A stretch of DNA of 64,000 bases from Salinarchaeum sp. Harcht-Bsk1 (GCF_000403645.1 NC_021313.1:310001-374000); one strand, 5' to 3'; counted from the first letter of the stretch, positions 17,361 through 26,908 are shown. Numbers and translations are program-made. Notes: generated by a model from the sequence alone, not told the origin.

Positions 17361-19118
17361 TCAGCCGTCGGCCCGCTCGTACTTGTTCCTGAGCACGATC
17401 GCAGTCCCGTTCATCACGAGCAGGATCGCCAGCAGCGTCACGACGCCAGCGGGGACGACCCCCTCGCGGAACGCGCCAGGATTGTTGTACCAGGCGAACA
17501 GCTGCAGCGGCATGGCGATGGCAGTGTCGAAGAGTTCCGAGGGGGCGGACGTCGTCGAGGACGCGGCGCCGATCAGGATGAGCGGCGCCGTCTCTCCGAT
17601 CGCTCGGCCCAGCGCCAGGATCGTACCGGTGAAGATCCCGGGGAGAGCCTGGGGAATGACGACGTTCTTGGTCGTCTGCCAGCGCGTCGCGCCCATCGCG
17701 TCCGAGCCTCGCCGGAGGTCGTCCGGGACCGAGCGGATCGCTTCCTGTGCGGAGATGATCGTGATCGGAAGGATCAGCAGTGAGAGCGTGAGGCTCGCCG
17801 TGACGATCGTCCCGAGGCCGAGCCCGAGCATGTTGGCGAAGACCGCGAGACCGAGTAGCCCGTAGACGACGGACGGTACGGCCGCGAGGTTCGCGATGTT
17901 GACCTGTACGAGCCTGGTGATCGATCCAACGAGCCCCTCGTCGGCGGTGTACTCTTCGAGGAAGACCGCCGTTCCCACACCGAAGGCGAAGGAGAGGAGC
18001 GCGACCAGTGCGATGACGACGACGGAACCGACGATAGCGGGGTAGAAGCCAGCTGCTTCGGCAGGGCTCCCCTTCACGCTCGTCAAGAACTGCCAGTCGA
18101 GCCAGGGCTCGGGCCCGGCGAGGCTCAGCACGTCCACGAGACCGAGCGCGAGCGCGACGCCCGCGATGAGAACGAGTGGCACGGCCAGTCCGAGCCGACT
18201 CGGATGTGAGCCGACCGCGCGTTCGGCGTACAGCCCGGCGGGGATCAACCCGAGAAGTACGAAGAGCGCGTAGCTTGGAGGGAGTCCCAGGGCCCCGATT
18301 CCGAGACTCCCGAAGACGAGTGCGAGAGCAGTGACGCCGCCCGCAATTACGCCGGAGGCGTCCGGCCGAGCGCTGCGGTAGGTCAGCCCCACGGCGACCG
18401 CTGCGGGGATAGCCAGCGACCAGACGTGGAAGACCCAGTACGGGGTGTAAAAGATCAGGAACTGGTGGATTGCTATCGCCGCAGCCGCACCCACTGCTGC
18501 CGCGGGCACCCGGGCGATCCCGAGACGCGTGTCGGGATGCCGGCGTGCGTAAACCGTGATAGCGACGAAGGGGAGGACGCCGAGCGTGTAGAGCAGGAAC
18601 CACAGCTGAGGTTCGACCACGACGAAGAGGATGAGGATCGCGGCGCCGAGCACCAGACCGCCGATCGCCCGCCCGAGGAACCCCATCGCCACCGAACCCA
18701 CGGGACTGCGCGTACCAGCGGAGAGCACGACGCCCGCGACCGGAAGCACGACGGTAAAGAGATAGAGCAACTGCCACTCGAGGAGCGCCGCGTTCACACC
18801 GATCGCACCGAACGCCAGTTCCGCGGCGAACGCCGCCGGGACGCCGAGGACCAGCGCGGCAGCCGCCCGGACGCGAACCGCGGCGTCGTCGAGACCGACG
18901 GTGCAGAGCGCGAGTGGTGGTACGACGACCAGCCCGACGATCGTGAGGATCCAGCCGCCATCCGCGGCGTCGAGCCCGAGCGCGTCGACGGAGACGATGG
19001 CAAGCAGGATGCCAAGGGTGACGATACCGAGGAGCGAGGATCCCAGCGACAGCGCCTCGAAGAGCGTTCCCCGAAGGCGGCTCACGTGACCGAAGTCGGT
19101 CGAGTGATCGGTCGCCAT
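17361..19118 (-). CDS. pstA: phosphate ABC transporter permease PstA with long N-terminal membrane extension
   Basis: 585 aa, about twice the usual PstA size. The C-terminal 290 residues are the normal permease: GFYPAIVGSVVVIA, FLEEYTADEG, VNIANLAAVPSVVYGLLGL, and the coupling-helix sequence MGATRWQT...IPQALPGIFTG then LGRAIGETAP. The first 290 residues add roughly eight to ten hydrophobic segments with no family I recognise. It lies 2 nt downstream of pstC and so belongs to pstS-pstC-pstA. No pstB or phoU follows; the next gene is convergent. Confidence 0.9.
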   Translation of the reverse strand: MATDHSTDFGHVSRLRGTLFEALSLGSSLLGIVTLGILLAIVSVDALGLDAADGGWILTIVGLVVVPPLALCTVGLDDAAVRVRAAAALVLGVPAAFAAELAFGAIGVNAALLEWQLLYLFTVVLPVAGVVLSAGTRSPVGSVAMGFLGRAIGGLVLGAAILILFVVVEPQLWFLLYTLGVLPFVAITVYARRHPDTRLGIARVPAAAVGAAAAIAIHQFLIFYTPYWVFHVWSLAIPAAVAVGLTYRSARPDASGVIAGGVTALALVFGSLGIGALGLPPSYALFVLLGLIPAGLYAERAVGSHPSRLGLAVPLVLIAGVALALGLVDVLSLAGPEPWLDWQFLTSVKGSPAEAAGFYPAIVGSVVVIALVALLSFAFGVGTAVFLEEYTADEGLVGSITRLVQVNIANLAAVPSVVYGLLGLAVFANMLGLGLGTIVTASLTLSLLILPITIISAQEAIRSVPDDLRRGSDAMGATRWQTTKNVVIPQALPGIFTGTILALGRAIGETAPLILIGAASSTTSAPSELFDTAIAMPLQLFAWYNNPGAFREGVVPAGVVTLLAILLVMNGTAIVLRNKYERADG

Positions 19119-19120
19119 CG

Positions 19121-20080
19121 TCAGTATTCCTCCCTGTAGCGTTCGGCGATAACGTCGCTCACGACGTTCAAGACGAGCGTGACGACGAACAGCGTCAGTC
19201 CGAGCGCGAACAGCGCGTCGTAGGCGATCGAGCCACCGGTGAGTTCGCCGCCCCGCGAGTGAATCATCGCCGTCGTGATCGTCATCCCGGGTTCCATGAG
19301 GACGTCAGCCGGGTGGATGTACGGCAACACACCCGCAGCTTCCCGGACCTCCGGCATATTGGCGAGCGTCCCGGTGGCGACCGCGAGGATCATCGTCTCC
19401 CCGATAGCTCGGGAGACGGCGAGGATGTACGAAGAGGCGATGCCAGACATCGACGCCGGCACGACGATGCCAGTGGAGACCTCGAACTTCGTCGCGCCGA
19501 GGCCGTACCCGGCCTGGCGCAAGTCGTCCGGCACTGCGCTCATCGCGTCTTCACTGATCGAGGAGACCATGGGGATCGTCATGACCCCGATCATCAACGA
19601 AGCAGAGAGGACGTTGAACGTCGGCAGGGAAGGGAAGACGACCTGAAGGGCGGGCGTGATGTAGATCAGCGCGAAGATACCGTAGACGATCGTCGGGACG
19701 CCGGCGAGGATCTCGAGCATCGGTTTGAGGACCGCTCTGGAGCGCGTGCTCGCGTACTCGCTGAGGTACACTGCAGTGAGCGTTCCGACGGGAAGGGCGA
19801 TGAACCCGGCGACGACGGTGACGGACAGCGTTGCGATCACGAGTGGGACGATCCCGAAGACCTCGTTTGCCGCCCTGAACGTCGTTCCGGTCAGGAACTC
19901 GCTCACTGAGTACTCCGTGAAGAACTGGCCAGACCGGTACAGCAACATCGCTGCGATCGAGAGCGTCGTGACGAGAGTCACGGCCGCACAGGCGACGAAG
20001 AAGGCCGCCCACCCAGACTCCGTGAGATCCGTGAGCGGATCGTCGCGCGTGAGATCAGGAACGTCGGACTCCGTGCTCAT
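19121..20080 (-). CDS. pstC: phosphate ABC transporter permease PstC
   Basis: 319 aa from the ATG at 20078-20080, which overlaps the pstS stop (ATGA). About six membrane segments. Motifs include IALPVGTLTAVYLSEY, ILAGVPTIVYGIFAL, the coupling segment LGATKFEVSTGIVVPASMSG and SRAIGETMILA. It forms the phosphate channel with PstA in the cytoplasmic membrane. The long upstream frame to 20644 is antisense-type noise overlapping pstS and was not used. Confidence 0.92.
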   Translation of the reverse strand: MSTESDVPDLTRDDPLTDLTESGWAAFFVACAAVTLVTTLSIAAMLLYRSGQFFTEYSVSEFLTGTTFRAANEVFGIVPLVIATLSVTVVAGFIALPVGTLTAVYLSEYASTRSRAVLKPMLEILAGVPTIVYGIFALIYITPALQVVFPSLPTFNVLSASLMIGVMTIPMVSSISEDAMSAVPDDLRQAGYGLGATKFEVSTGIVVPASMSGIASSYILAVSRAIGETMILAVATGTLANMPEVREAAGVLPYIHPADVLMEPGMTITTAMIHSRGGELTGGSIAYDALFALGLTLFVVTLVLNVVSDVIAERYREEY

Positions 20081-21072
20081 TCCTGAACCTCCCGAATTGC
20101 CTCGTTGAGTTCCGCGAGTTCGACGCCCATCTGTTCGGCCGAGTTGGGGACGTACCCGACTTCGTCGGCGACGAGGCTCCGGTTCGCGCTCTGCTGGACG
20201 ACGTAGCGGGCGAACTCCGCGACGTGATCGTGGCGGAGCGAGGACTTGGCTGCGTAGGTGAACAGGGGCCGGGATAGTATGTCGTAGGCGCCAGAAGCAG
20301 CGGTCTCGAGACTCGGAACCGTGCAGCCGTCCCCGCTGTCGATGCCGATGGCCTTCACCGAATCCGGATTGTTGTAGTAGTAGGAGAAGCCGAGGTAGCC
20401 GATCGCGAACCGGTTCCCCTGGACGCCGGAGATGATGTTGTTGTCCTGCTCGGTTGCCTGGTAGTCGAGCGTGTGCGTCGCGTCCTCTCCCAGCACGTTC
20501 GTTTTGAAGTAATCGTACGTTCCGGAGGTGTCCGCGGCGCCGAAACGGGCGATTCGCTCGTCGGGGAACGACGACCGGACGTCGCTCCAGCGGGTCGCGC
20601 CGTCCTCGCGCCAGATCGACGCGAGCTCTTCGACGGTGAGGCAATCGACGAAGTCGGCGTCGTTGTTGACGACGACGGTGACCGCGTCCGTCGCGAGCTT
20701 CAACTCGACGAACTCGACGCCGTTACTGGAGCACTGCTCGACCTCTGGGTCCCGGATCGCGCGGCTCGCATTGTTGAAATCGGCGTTACCGGTACAGAAG
20801 TGGTCCGCGAAGCCTGCTCCTGAGCCCGTTGGGGCGATGTTGATGCTAACCGCGTCGTTGTTTCCCGCGAAGCGCTGGGCCATGAGGTCCATGAGCGGGT
20901 ACACGGTCGAACTTCCCCGGATGGTAATGGACCCCGAGAGCCCGGATCCCGAGGCCTGCGCGCTTCGGAACTCGACGCAGCCAGAGAGTGCCGCGCCGCC
21001 GACCCCCGCGATGGCAGCGAGGGCATCCCGACGCGTGACGGTCCGCCGATCGGACGATGTGCCGCGAGGCAT
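20077..21072 (-). CDS. pstS: phosphate-binding lipoprotein PstS
   Basis: 331 aa. TVTRRDALAAIAG...LSGC is a Tat signal with lipobox. The mature domain shows the phosphate-binding pattern ITIRGSSTVYPLMD, then PTGSGAGF, NASRAI and ADTSGTYDYF near the middle, plus YLGFSYYYNN. It delivers phosphate to PstC/PstA outside the membrane. First gene of the operon; expression is presumably induced by phosphate limitation, as known for pst operons in haloarchaea. The upstream region is unusually AT-rich (see the entry at 21073-21180). Confidence 0.92.
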   Translation of the reverse strand: MPRGTSSDRRTVTRRDALAAIAGVGGAALSGCVEFRSAQASGSGLSGSITIRGSSTVYPLMDLMAQRFAGNNDAVSINIAPTGSGAGFADHFCTGNADFNNASRAIRDPEVEQCSSNGVEFVELKLATDAVTVVVNNDADFVDCLTVEELASIWREDGATRWSDVRSSFPDERIARFGAADTSGTYDYFKTNVLGEDATHTLDYQATEQDNNIISGVQGNRFAIGYLGFSYYYNNPDSVKAIGIDSGDGCTVPSLETAASGAYDILSRPLFTYAAKSSLRHDHVAEFARYVVQQSANRSLVADEVGYVPNSAEQMGVELAELNEAIREVQE

Positions 21073-21180
21073 TGGGAGTTCGTACCCACAGATAGCACTA
21101 ATACCGTGCTATTTCACGTATATATGACGTCCCCCACATACACAACCATACATATACCTATATAACCAGAGTCGGTTCTA
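21073..21180. promoter_or_regulatory. AT-rich promoter region of the pst operon
   Basis: The 210 nt between pstS (minus) and the lipoate-ligase-like gene (plus) contain an AT-rich block at about 21105-21170 with CATA-type short repeats: catacacaaccatacatata followed by cctatataacc. The block lies about 35-100 nt upstream of the pstS start, where an activator for phosphate control could bind. This role is inferred from position; no known box was matched. Confidence 0.4.
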
Positions 21181-21282
21181 CCCAAGTGTCGTGGGCGAAA
21201 TCGCGGACCGCGAACCGATCGACCGATTCGGAACACCCGCTGGAGCGCAATCGCTTTGGGTCGACTACCGTTAGGATCTGGC

Positions 21283-22146
21283 ATGACGACGGAGCTCGGC
21301 CCGCTCGCCGACCGAGAGTGGCGGCTGATTCCCGAAGAATCTCGCACGGGGCCGATGCAGATGGCCCTCGAGGAAGTCGCCGCCGAGACGGCCGTGGCGG
21401 GCGGCCCGCGGACGGTCCGCGCGTTTCGCTGGGAGCCCAGTACCCTCTCGCTTGGCTACCGGCAGGAGCCCCACACCGTCGACTGGGACTACTGCGAGGC
21501 CGAGGGAATCGACGTCACCCGGCGCCAGACCGGCGGCGGCGGAATCTATCACGATCACGACGCAGATATCTCCTACAGCGTGATCGCACCGGCCGACGAA
21601 CTCCCCGGTGACCTCATGGAGACCTACGCGATGCTCTGCTCTCCGGTCCTCCACGCCTTCGATCGGATGGGCGTGGACGCGGCATTCGCCGACGCCGAAC
21701 AGCCGGCGATTCACGAGCCAACCTGCTACCTCCGGGCTATCAATCCGGCACACGACATCGTGGCGACGCCATCGAACGATCCAGACGGCGCGTCCACCGA
21801 AGCCACGCCGAAGAAACTCAGCGGAAACGCCCAGTACCGGCAACGCGAGGCCGTGATCCAGCACGGCTCCCTGTCCTACGCACTGGCAACGGATCATCAC
21901 CTCGGCGTCTTCGCCGATCCGGGCATCGACGAGGAGCGATTCCGCGAACGAGTGACGTCGCTCCGTGAGCAAGCCGGCGTTTCGCGTGCCGACGCGGTCG
22001 ACCACCTCGAAGCGGCCCTGACCGAGTGGGCCGACGCCGAGGTCGGCCAGTGGACCGACGCCGAACTCGATCGCGCCCGAGAACTCGCGGAGACGAAATA
22101 CGCGAGCGAGTCCTGGCTCCGAGAGCGGGTCGTCGCGGAGGACTGA
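21283..22146 (+). CDS. lipoate-protein ligase A-like (biotin/lipoate transferase family) protein
   Basis: 287 aa from the ATG at 21283. WEPSTLSLGYRQ, VTRRQTGGGGIYHDH (the lipoate-binding Gly-rich loop, usually RRxSGGGxVYHD) and KKLSGNAQYRQR (catalytic-type Lys) identify the LplA/LipB fold. The C-terminal DAVDHLEAALTEW segment is also typical. The family attaches lipoate or octanoate to E2 and GcvH proteins; some haloarchaeal members have diverged and the substrate is not certain. Single gene, divergent from pstS. Confidence 0.85.
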   Translation: MTTELGPLADREWRLIPEESRTGPMQMALEEVAAETAVAGGPRTVRAFRWEPSTLSLGYRQEPHTVDWDYCEAEGIDVTRRQTGGGGIYHDHDADISYSVIAPADELPGDLMETYAMLCSPVLHAFDRMGVDAAFADAEQPAIHEPTCYLRAINPAHDIVATPSNDPDGASTEATPKKLSGNAQYRQREAVIQHGSLSYALATDHHLGVFADPGIDEERFRERVTSLREQAGVSRADAVDHLEAALTEWADAEVGQWTDAELDRARELAETKYASESWLRERVVAED

Positions 22147-22230
22147 AGCGTCGCGTCGAGCGTCTTCCTCGACGACGGCAGGGCAGCCCACATCGAAGTC
22201 CCTTTGCTGGTCGACTGGCTCCCATCTGGC

Positions 22231-23064
22231 ATGAAGATCGGAGCACACGTCTCGATCGCCGGCGGCGTTGACAACGCCGTCGATCGACAACTCGACGTCG
22301 GGGGGAACTGCGGCCAGATCTTTACGACCTCGCCGCAGGTCTGGCAGGAACCGAGCATCGACGAGGAAGAAGCCGCGTCGTTCCGGGAGCAGACCGCCGA
22401 GAAACTCGAGGGCCCCTGGCTGATCCACTCGTCGTACCTCGTCAACCTCGCGACGCCGAAGGACGACCTCCGCGAAAAGTCGATCGCCAGCATGCAGGCC
22501 GAACTCGACGCGGCCGAACGACTCGGGGTCCAATACGTCAACGTCCACCTCGGAGCCCACACCGGCGCGGGCGTCGAGGGCGGCCTCGACAACGCAGCCG
22601 AGACGCTCGACGCTCTGGACGTCCCCGACGGGGTCCAGATCCTCGTGGAGTCCGACGCGGGCTCCGGCACGAAGCTCGGCGGCGAGTTCGAACACCTCGC
22701 TGGCGTCCTCGATCGGAGCGAGCAGGACCTCGGCGTCTGTCTGGACACCGCTCACAGTTTCTCGGCGGGCTACGATCTCTCGACCGAGGACGGTGTCGAG
22801 GAGGCAGTGGCGGAGTTCGACGACGTCGTCGGCCTGGAGCACTTGAAAGCGCTCCACCTCAACGACTCCAAGCACGGGCGCGGTACCAACAAGGACGAGC
22901 ACGCCCACGTCGGCGAAGGCGAGATCGGCGTCGAGGGGATGACCGCGGTCCTCTCCCACCCAGAGCTACGCGACCTCCCGTTCGTCCTCGAGACGCCGAC
23001 GGAGAACGGCAAGAGCTTCGAGTGGAACGTCGACCGGGCCCGGGAACTCCAGCAGGACGCCTGA
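22231..23064 (+). CDS. nfo: deoxyribonuclease IV (apurinic endonuclease, Nfo)
   Basis: 277 aa from the ATG at 22231. [17 protein letters not shown], the metal-binding [48 protein letters not shown] and ...FVLETPT correspond in order to the TIM-barrel zinc ligands of endonuclease IV. It cleaves 5' of abasic sites in base excision repair. Follows the lipoate-ligase-like gene by 84 nt. Confidence 0.93.
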   Translation: MKIGAHVSIAGGVDNAVDRQLDVGGNCGQIFTTSPQVWQEPSIDEEEAASFREQTAEKLEGPWLIHSSYLVNLATPKDDLREKSIASMQAELDAAERLGVQYVNVHLGAHTGAGVEGGLDNAAETLDALDVPDGVQILVESDAGSGTKLGGEFEHLAGVLDRSEQDLGVCLDTAHSFSAGYDLSTEDGVEEAVAEFDDVVGLEHLKALHLNDSKHGRGTNKDEHAHVGEGEIGVEGMTAVLSHPELRDLPFVLETPTENGKSFEWNVDRARELQQDA

Positions 23065-23298
23065 GCGCTCGTCCGTTCGCTGACGCACTGCGCCGCTACT
23101 TTCTGACACGGGGCCTCCAAGCAGAGCGACGGGTAGAGCGAATTTTTCGAATCCGACGAAAGCAGTCGATCCTTCCCAGGGTCCGAAATCGGAGCGTTCA
23201 CTCGCAAACCGTCTTCACGAAAGCCACGGGAAGATACCTTACTTCCACTGATTATCGTTGTTGTATGTATAAATATATGGTGCAGTTATTACGATCAG

Positions 23299-23347
23299 TT
23301 TAATAGCTTGTGGCCATTGGGTGAGTCCAAGTGGCCACTAACGGCCA
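23299..23347 (+). promoter_or_regulatory. promoter with TGGCCA operator-like repeats
   Basis: A TATA-like tttaata (23299-23305) is followed by TGGCCA at 23311-23316 and again at 23332-23337, exactly 21 bp apart. The second copy forms the inverted repeat TGGCC-(6)-GGCCA (23332-23347) ten bases before the ATG at 23357. The arrangement suggests a repressor site covering the transcription start of a leadered mRNA; the function is inferred. Confidence 0.45.
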
Positions 23348-23356
23348 TAGATTACC

Positions 23357-23620
23357 ATGACAGATCTCGGAGGCCTACTCGTCGGCACCCTCGGGATGGT
23401 GGGGACGGTCGCGTCTGGGTGGTACGTGATCAGGGGTCCGTTCTTCGGGTACCCGGTCCCGCCGGCAGAGTACCTGCTGGCAGCCTGTGGCGTATTCATC
23501 CTCGCGACCTATCTCTTCGCCTGGGGACTCGACAGGAACTACCGATCGTACAAGACGGAACGTCCGAACATCGACGAGGAGCAGAACCAGACGCTCGACA
23601 TGCCGTTCGGTCCGCGATAG
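23357..23620 (+). CDS. small two-helix membrane protein
   Basis: 87 aa, unrecognised. Two hydrophobic segments (about 4-25, GGLLVGTLGMVGTVASGWYVI, and 37-57, AEYLLAACGVFILATYLFAW) enclose a short loop GPFFGYPVPP. The C-terminus is polar and cytoplasmic or external (NIDEEQNQTLDMPFGPR). A possible operator lies between its TATA box and start. The 290 nt upstream are AT-rich and hold no other gene. Confidence 0.7.
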   Translation: MTDLGGLLVGTLGMVGTVASGWYVIRGPFFGYPVPPAEYLLAACGVFILATYLFAWGLDRNYRSYKTERPNIDEEQNQTLDMPFGPR

Positions 23621-23769
23621 CACCGCGAATCGTCACGCGGACGCGTCGTCCTCGGTACCGGGCAGTCAGTCACCGCTGTTCTGCGCGCTCCTCGCTACCC
23701 TGCTCGTAGCTTCGACACGGTTTGGCCGTGGAAGAGGAATGACGGCCGATCCGGCAGCAACGGATCCGA

Positions 23770-24423
23770 TCAGATCGACGCCGGGTGCTCGATCCCGCGC
23801 AGGAGACGGTGAATCTCGGGCGCTTGCTGGGCGAGCGCCTCCGGGTGGACGCCGATACCGATCACGAGGTCGTCCTCGTGTTGCACCTTCGTGACGTGTA
23901 CGTAGAGCGTGACCTCCCGACCCTCGATGGTGGTGGTCGTCTCGAAGACGCTGACCGCCGCGGCGTAGCCGAGGACCGGCTCGGTTCGCTCAGAGACCTT
24001 CGTGAGATTGCCAAGCTGGCCGACCTCCGATTCGAGCTCCCCCTGGAAGCGTTCCACGAGTTCGCGGTTCGACATCCTGGCGGCGGGGTTGGCAGACTCC
24101 CCGGCGACCGAGACGTCCGGCGTCGAGATGACGACGAACCCGCCGGTGTCTCGCTCGAAACGCTCCAGATTCGTGGTCCGGTTGTAGATCGTCGCGTGCG
24201 CCGAGGCGTTGATCTCGCGCTCCTGGCCTGCGACTGCCACCGTCTCGTTGAGCCAGAGCGTCCGATGGTCCGAGAACTGGAAACCGGTTTCAGCGAGTGC
24301 CTCGTCGCTCACTGCCGCCGGCTCGGAGTCCATCTCGAGACCGTCGCCCAGCACCAGTCCGACGCAACCAGTCGTGACGAGTAACCCGACGACAGCGAGG
24401 ACGAGCAGCCCCTGCCGCTTCAT
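23770..24423 (-). CDS. DUF6517-type lipoprotein (second copy)
   Basis: 217 aa. The signal MKRQGLLVLAVVGLLVTTGC is Sec-like with a lipobox, unlike the Tat signal of the paralogue at 2475-3137. The mature region follows the same plan (LGDGLEMDSEPAAVSDEALAETG; TPDVSVAGESANPAARMSNR; GVHPEALAQ). Likely surface-anchored; function unknown. It is followed by the geranylgeranyl-reductase-type gene upstream in the same orientation, with a 101-nt gap and probably its own promoter. Confidence 0.75.
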   Translation of the reverse strand: MKRQGLLVLAVVGLLVTTGCVGLVLGDGLEMDSEPAAVSDEALAETGFQFSDHRTLWLNETVAVAGQEREINASAHATIYNRTTNLERFERDTGGFVVISTPDVSVAGESANPAARMSNRELVERFQGELESEVGQLGNLTKVSERTEPVLGYAAAVSVFETTTTIEGREVTLYVHVTKVQHEDDLVIGIGVHPEALAQQAPEIHRLLRGIEHPASI

Positions 24424-24524
24424 GCCCGTTCAATTGGTACCAGCCGATAAAGGGTTTCCGGGGGGCGAAGGCCGAGCCTACCGAGTCGGTGGGCGGAGGA
24501 CAGCGTACGAAGCAACGACGACAG

Positions 24525-25754
24525 CTAGCCGGAGTAGTGGAGTTTCGCCAGTCGGGCGAGCGTCGGAACGTCCCGGAGATGGAGCAGGCTCGCGATCGCG
24601 CGCTTGTTCCCCTCGTTCGCCTCGGCGAGGGTGTTCTTCGCAGCGCTCCGGAGGTCGTTCATGAGCTGATCGTAGCGACCGTTCGGAGCGAGGTAGAGCA
24701 GCTTCGTCATCAGGAGCCGCTTGTTGACGTTCGGGGCGACGTCCTGGTGCCAGAGCTTGTCGTAGATCGACAGCTTCTCCGCGGAGGTGTTCACCTCGCC
24801 GGTCAGCGCGTGGTCTGCGACGATCGCCGCCGAGCGAGCGGACTTCATGCACTTGTGGATGCCCTCTCCCCAGAGCGGATCGATCGTCGGAACGGTGTCG
24901 CCGATCGCCATGAACGAGTCCGTCGACAGCGACGTCGGGGGCTGGATGTGAGCCGATCCACGGTGTTGCTTGCCCTCGAGTCGGGTGGCGTCCTGGAGCC
25001 GGGGATCTTTCCCGACCCAGTAGTCGAGGTAGCCGTCGATCGTCCGGTCGGCGGTGGCGTAACGCTGGTAGCTCTCGTTCTGGATGTAGCACAGGCCGAC
25101 CTTCGCCGTGTCGTCGCCCGTGTGGAAGATCCAGGAGTACCCACCCGGCGCGAGGTCGTGGTCGAGGCGGAGCATCATCGCGTCGGCGAGGTCGGCGTGG
25201 CCGTCGGCGTCGAGATTCACGCCTTCGAACTCGTACTCGATCCCGATTGCCTGGTTCCGTCGCTCGAGGTTGCTGACGCCCAACTTCTTGGCGAGCGGCG
25301 CGCTCGGCCCCGTCGCGTCGACGATCACCTCGCCGCGAACTTCCTCGTCGCCGTTGTAGGTGACGCCGACCAGTTCGCCGCCCTCCGTGAGTGGCGCCGT
25401 CACCCGCGCGTCCCAGATGTAGTCGGCCCCCTTCTCCTGGCTGTCGGCCACGAGGAATCGTTTGAAGTCGGCGAACTCGAGGACGGCACCCGGTTGGTCC
25501 TGCACGTAGAAGTCGTTCGGAGATTCTAGCACTACCTCGTCGGTGAACTGCATCACGACGTCGTCGGGGATCCCGAAGGCTGCCATCATCGAGGGGAAGG
25601 TGCCCCCGGTGGACTTGTTCGACTGTGCGGGGAACTCGTCCTCGGCTTCCGTCTCGAGGACCACCACGTCGTATCCCCGCGCGGCCACGTCCCGAGCGCA
25701 CTGCGCGCCAGCCGGGCCCGCGCCGGCGATCACCACGTCGTAGTGGTCGTCCAT
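24525..25754 (-). CDS. geranylgeranyl reductase family FAD-dependent oxidoreductase
   Basis: 409 aa from the ATG at 25752-25754. The FAD-binding GAGPAGAQCARDVAARGYDV (GxGxxG) is at residues 10-30; the family-specific central and C-terminal parts include VDATGPSAPLAKKL, PGGYSWIFHTGD, FMAIGDTVPTIDPLWGEGI (the GD motif contacting FAD) and a helical C-terminus. Relatives saturate the isoprenoid chains of archaeal lipids or act as halogenase-like flavoproteins. The substrate is uncertain, because haloarchaea carry several copies. The frame extending to 26513 is unsupported. Confidence 0.85.
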   Translation of the reverse strand: MDDHYDVVIAGAGPAGAQCARDVAARGYDVVVLETEAEDEFPAQSNKSTGGTFPSMMAAFGIPDDVVMQFTDEVVLESPNDFYVQDQPGAVLEFADFKRFLVADSQEKGADYIWDARVTAPLTEGGELVGVTYNGDEEVRGEVIVDATGPSAPLAKKLGVSNLERRNQAIGIEYEFEGVNLDADGHADLADAMMLRLDHDLAPGGYSWIFHTGDDTAKVGLCYIQNESYQRYATADRTIDGYLDYWVGKDPRLQDATRLEGKQHRGSAHIQPPTSLSTDSFMAIGDTVPTIDPLWGEGIHKCMKSARSAAIVADHALTGEVNTSAEKLSIYDKLWHQDVAPNVNKRLLMTKLLYLAPNGRYDQLMNDLRSAAKNTLAEANEGNKRAIASLLHLRDVPTLARLAKLHYSG

Positions 25755-25930
25755 GGGCGAAGGTCCGCCCTGACGGTTATGAATATTGCTGAATGCAGTG
25801 GCCATGCCGGCGAATCCCGGCGTTTGCCGCAGGTCAGATTTCGCTGGCTGCCGAGCGTGACTCTCACTCGACGGTACCGCGGTCGCCGGCTTCCCAACGC
25901 CTTTCATCTGACGGTGGCAAGTGTCGGCCG

Positions 25931-26764
25931 ATGAGTGAGCAGCTTCCAGCAGCGGCTGATTGTCCGACAATCGACGGCGTCCCAGCGCTCGGCATCGGGA
26001 CCTGGGAGAACGAGGACCCAGAACAGTGTGCCGAAAGCGTCCGGACGGCCCTCGAAGCGGGCTATCGCCACGTCGACACCGCACAGATCTACGGCAACGA
26101 AGAAGCGGTCGGCAACGGCATCGCCGCTGCCAACGTGGATCGCGAGGACATCTTCCTCGCGACCAAGGTATGGATCGACAACCTCGACCACGACGACGTG
26201 ATCGCGACGACCGAGGAGAGCCTCGAGAAACTCGGCGTCGACCGCGTCGACCTCCTCTACGTCCACTGGCCTGCGCGTGCGTACGATCCCGAGGACAGCC
26301 TCTCGGCGTTCGCCGAACTCCGCGAGCGCGGTTTGATCGACCACGTCGGCGTGAGTAACTTCCTGCCCGAGCAGGTCGATCGCGCCATCGAGGTCTCGGA
26401 GGCGCCCATCGTCGCCAATCAGGTCGAACTCCACCCGTACCTGCCACAGTACGACCTGGTCGAGCACTGCCAGGACCGCGACGTGACCGTCGTGGGCTAC
26501 TCCCCGCTCGCACGCGGGAACGTGCTGGACGACGACACCATCGGTGCCATCGCCGAGAAGCACGGCGTCAGCGAGGCACAGGTCAGCCTCGCCTGGCTGC
26601 GCCAGCGCGACGTCGTGACGATTCCGAAGGCTACCAGCGCCGAACACGTCCACGACAACTGGAAGAGCCTGGACCTGACCCTCGACGACGAGGACGTCGA
26701 GCAGATCGAATCGATCGAGCACCGCGAACGGCAGGTCGATCCGAGCTTCGGCCCCTGGAACTAG
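25931..26764 (+). CDS. aldo/keto reductase
   Basis: 277 aa from the ATG at 25931. The TIM-barrel tetrad is visible: Asp and Tyr in VDTAQIYGNEE, Lys in ATKVW, His in YVHWPA. NADPH-binding is indicated by VGYSPLARGN and IPKATSAEHVHDN. These enzymes reduce aldehydes or ketones such as sugar aldehydes or 2,5-diketogluconate. It has its own promoter region, divergent from the flavoprotein gene. Confidence 0.9.
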   Translation: MSEQLPAAADCPTIDGVPALGIGTWENEDPEQCAESVRTALEAGYRHVDTAQIYGNEEAVGNGIAAANVDREDIFLATKVWIDNLDHDDVIATTEESLEKLGVDRVDLLYVHWPARAYDPEDSLSAFAELRERGLIDHVGVSNFLPEQVDRAIEVSEAPIVANQVELHPYLPQYDLVEHCQDRDVTVVGYSPLARGNVLDDDTIGAIAEKHGVSEAQVSLAWLRQRDVVTIPKATSAEHVHDNWKSLDLTLDDEDVEQIESIEHRERQVDPSFGPWN

Positions 26765-26908
26765 GCCCGGTTCGCTCGGCAGCACGGTCGGTGCTACGAC
26801 CGGTGGCACGATCGGTGGTACGTTCGGCTTACCGATCCCCACCTCGGCGAGCAGGATTCCGCCGTCGTTCCCCAACATTCAATTCCCGGCGGCGCGCAGG
26901 CAGTTAGT

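Noticed and set aside
24489-25529. 346-aa plus-strand frame over the geranylgeranyl-reductase-type gene
   Set aside because: Exact antisense of a recognised flavoprotein; Val/Arg/Asp-rich composition typical of GC-rich shadows and no motif.
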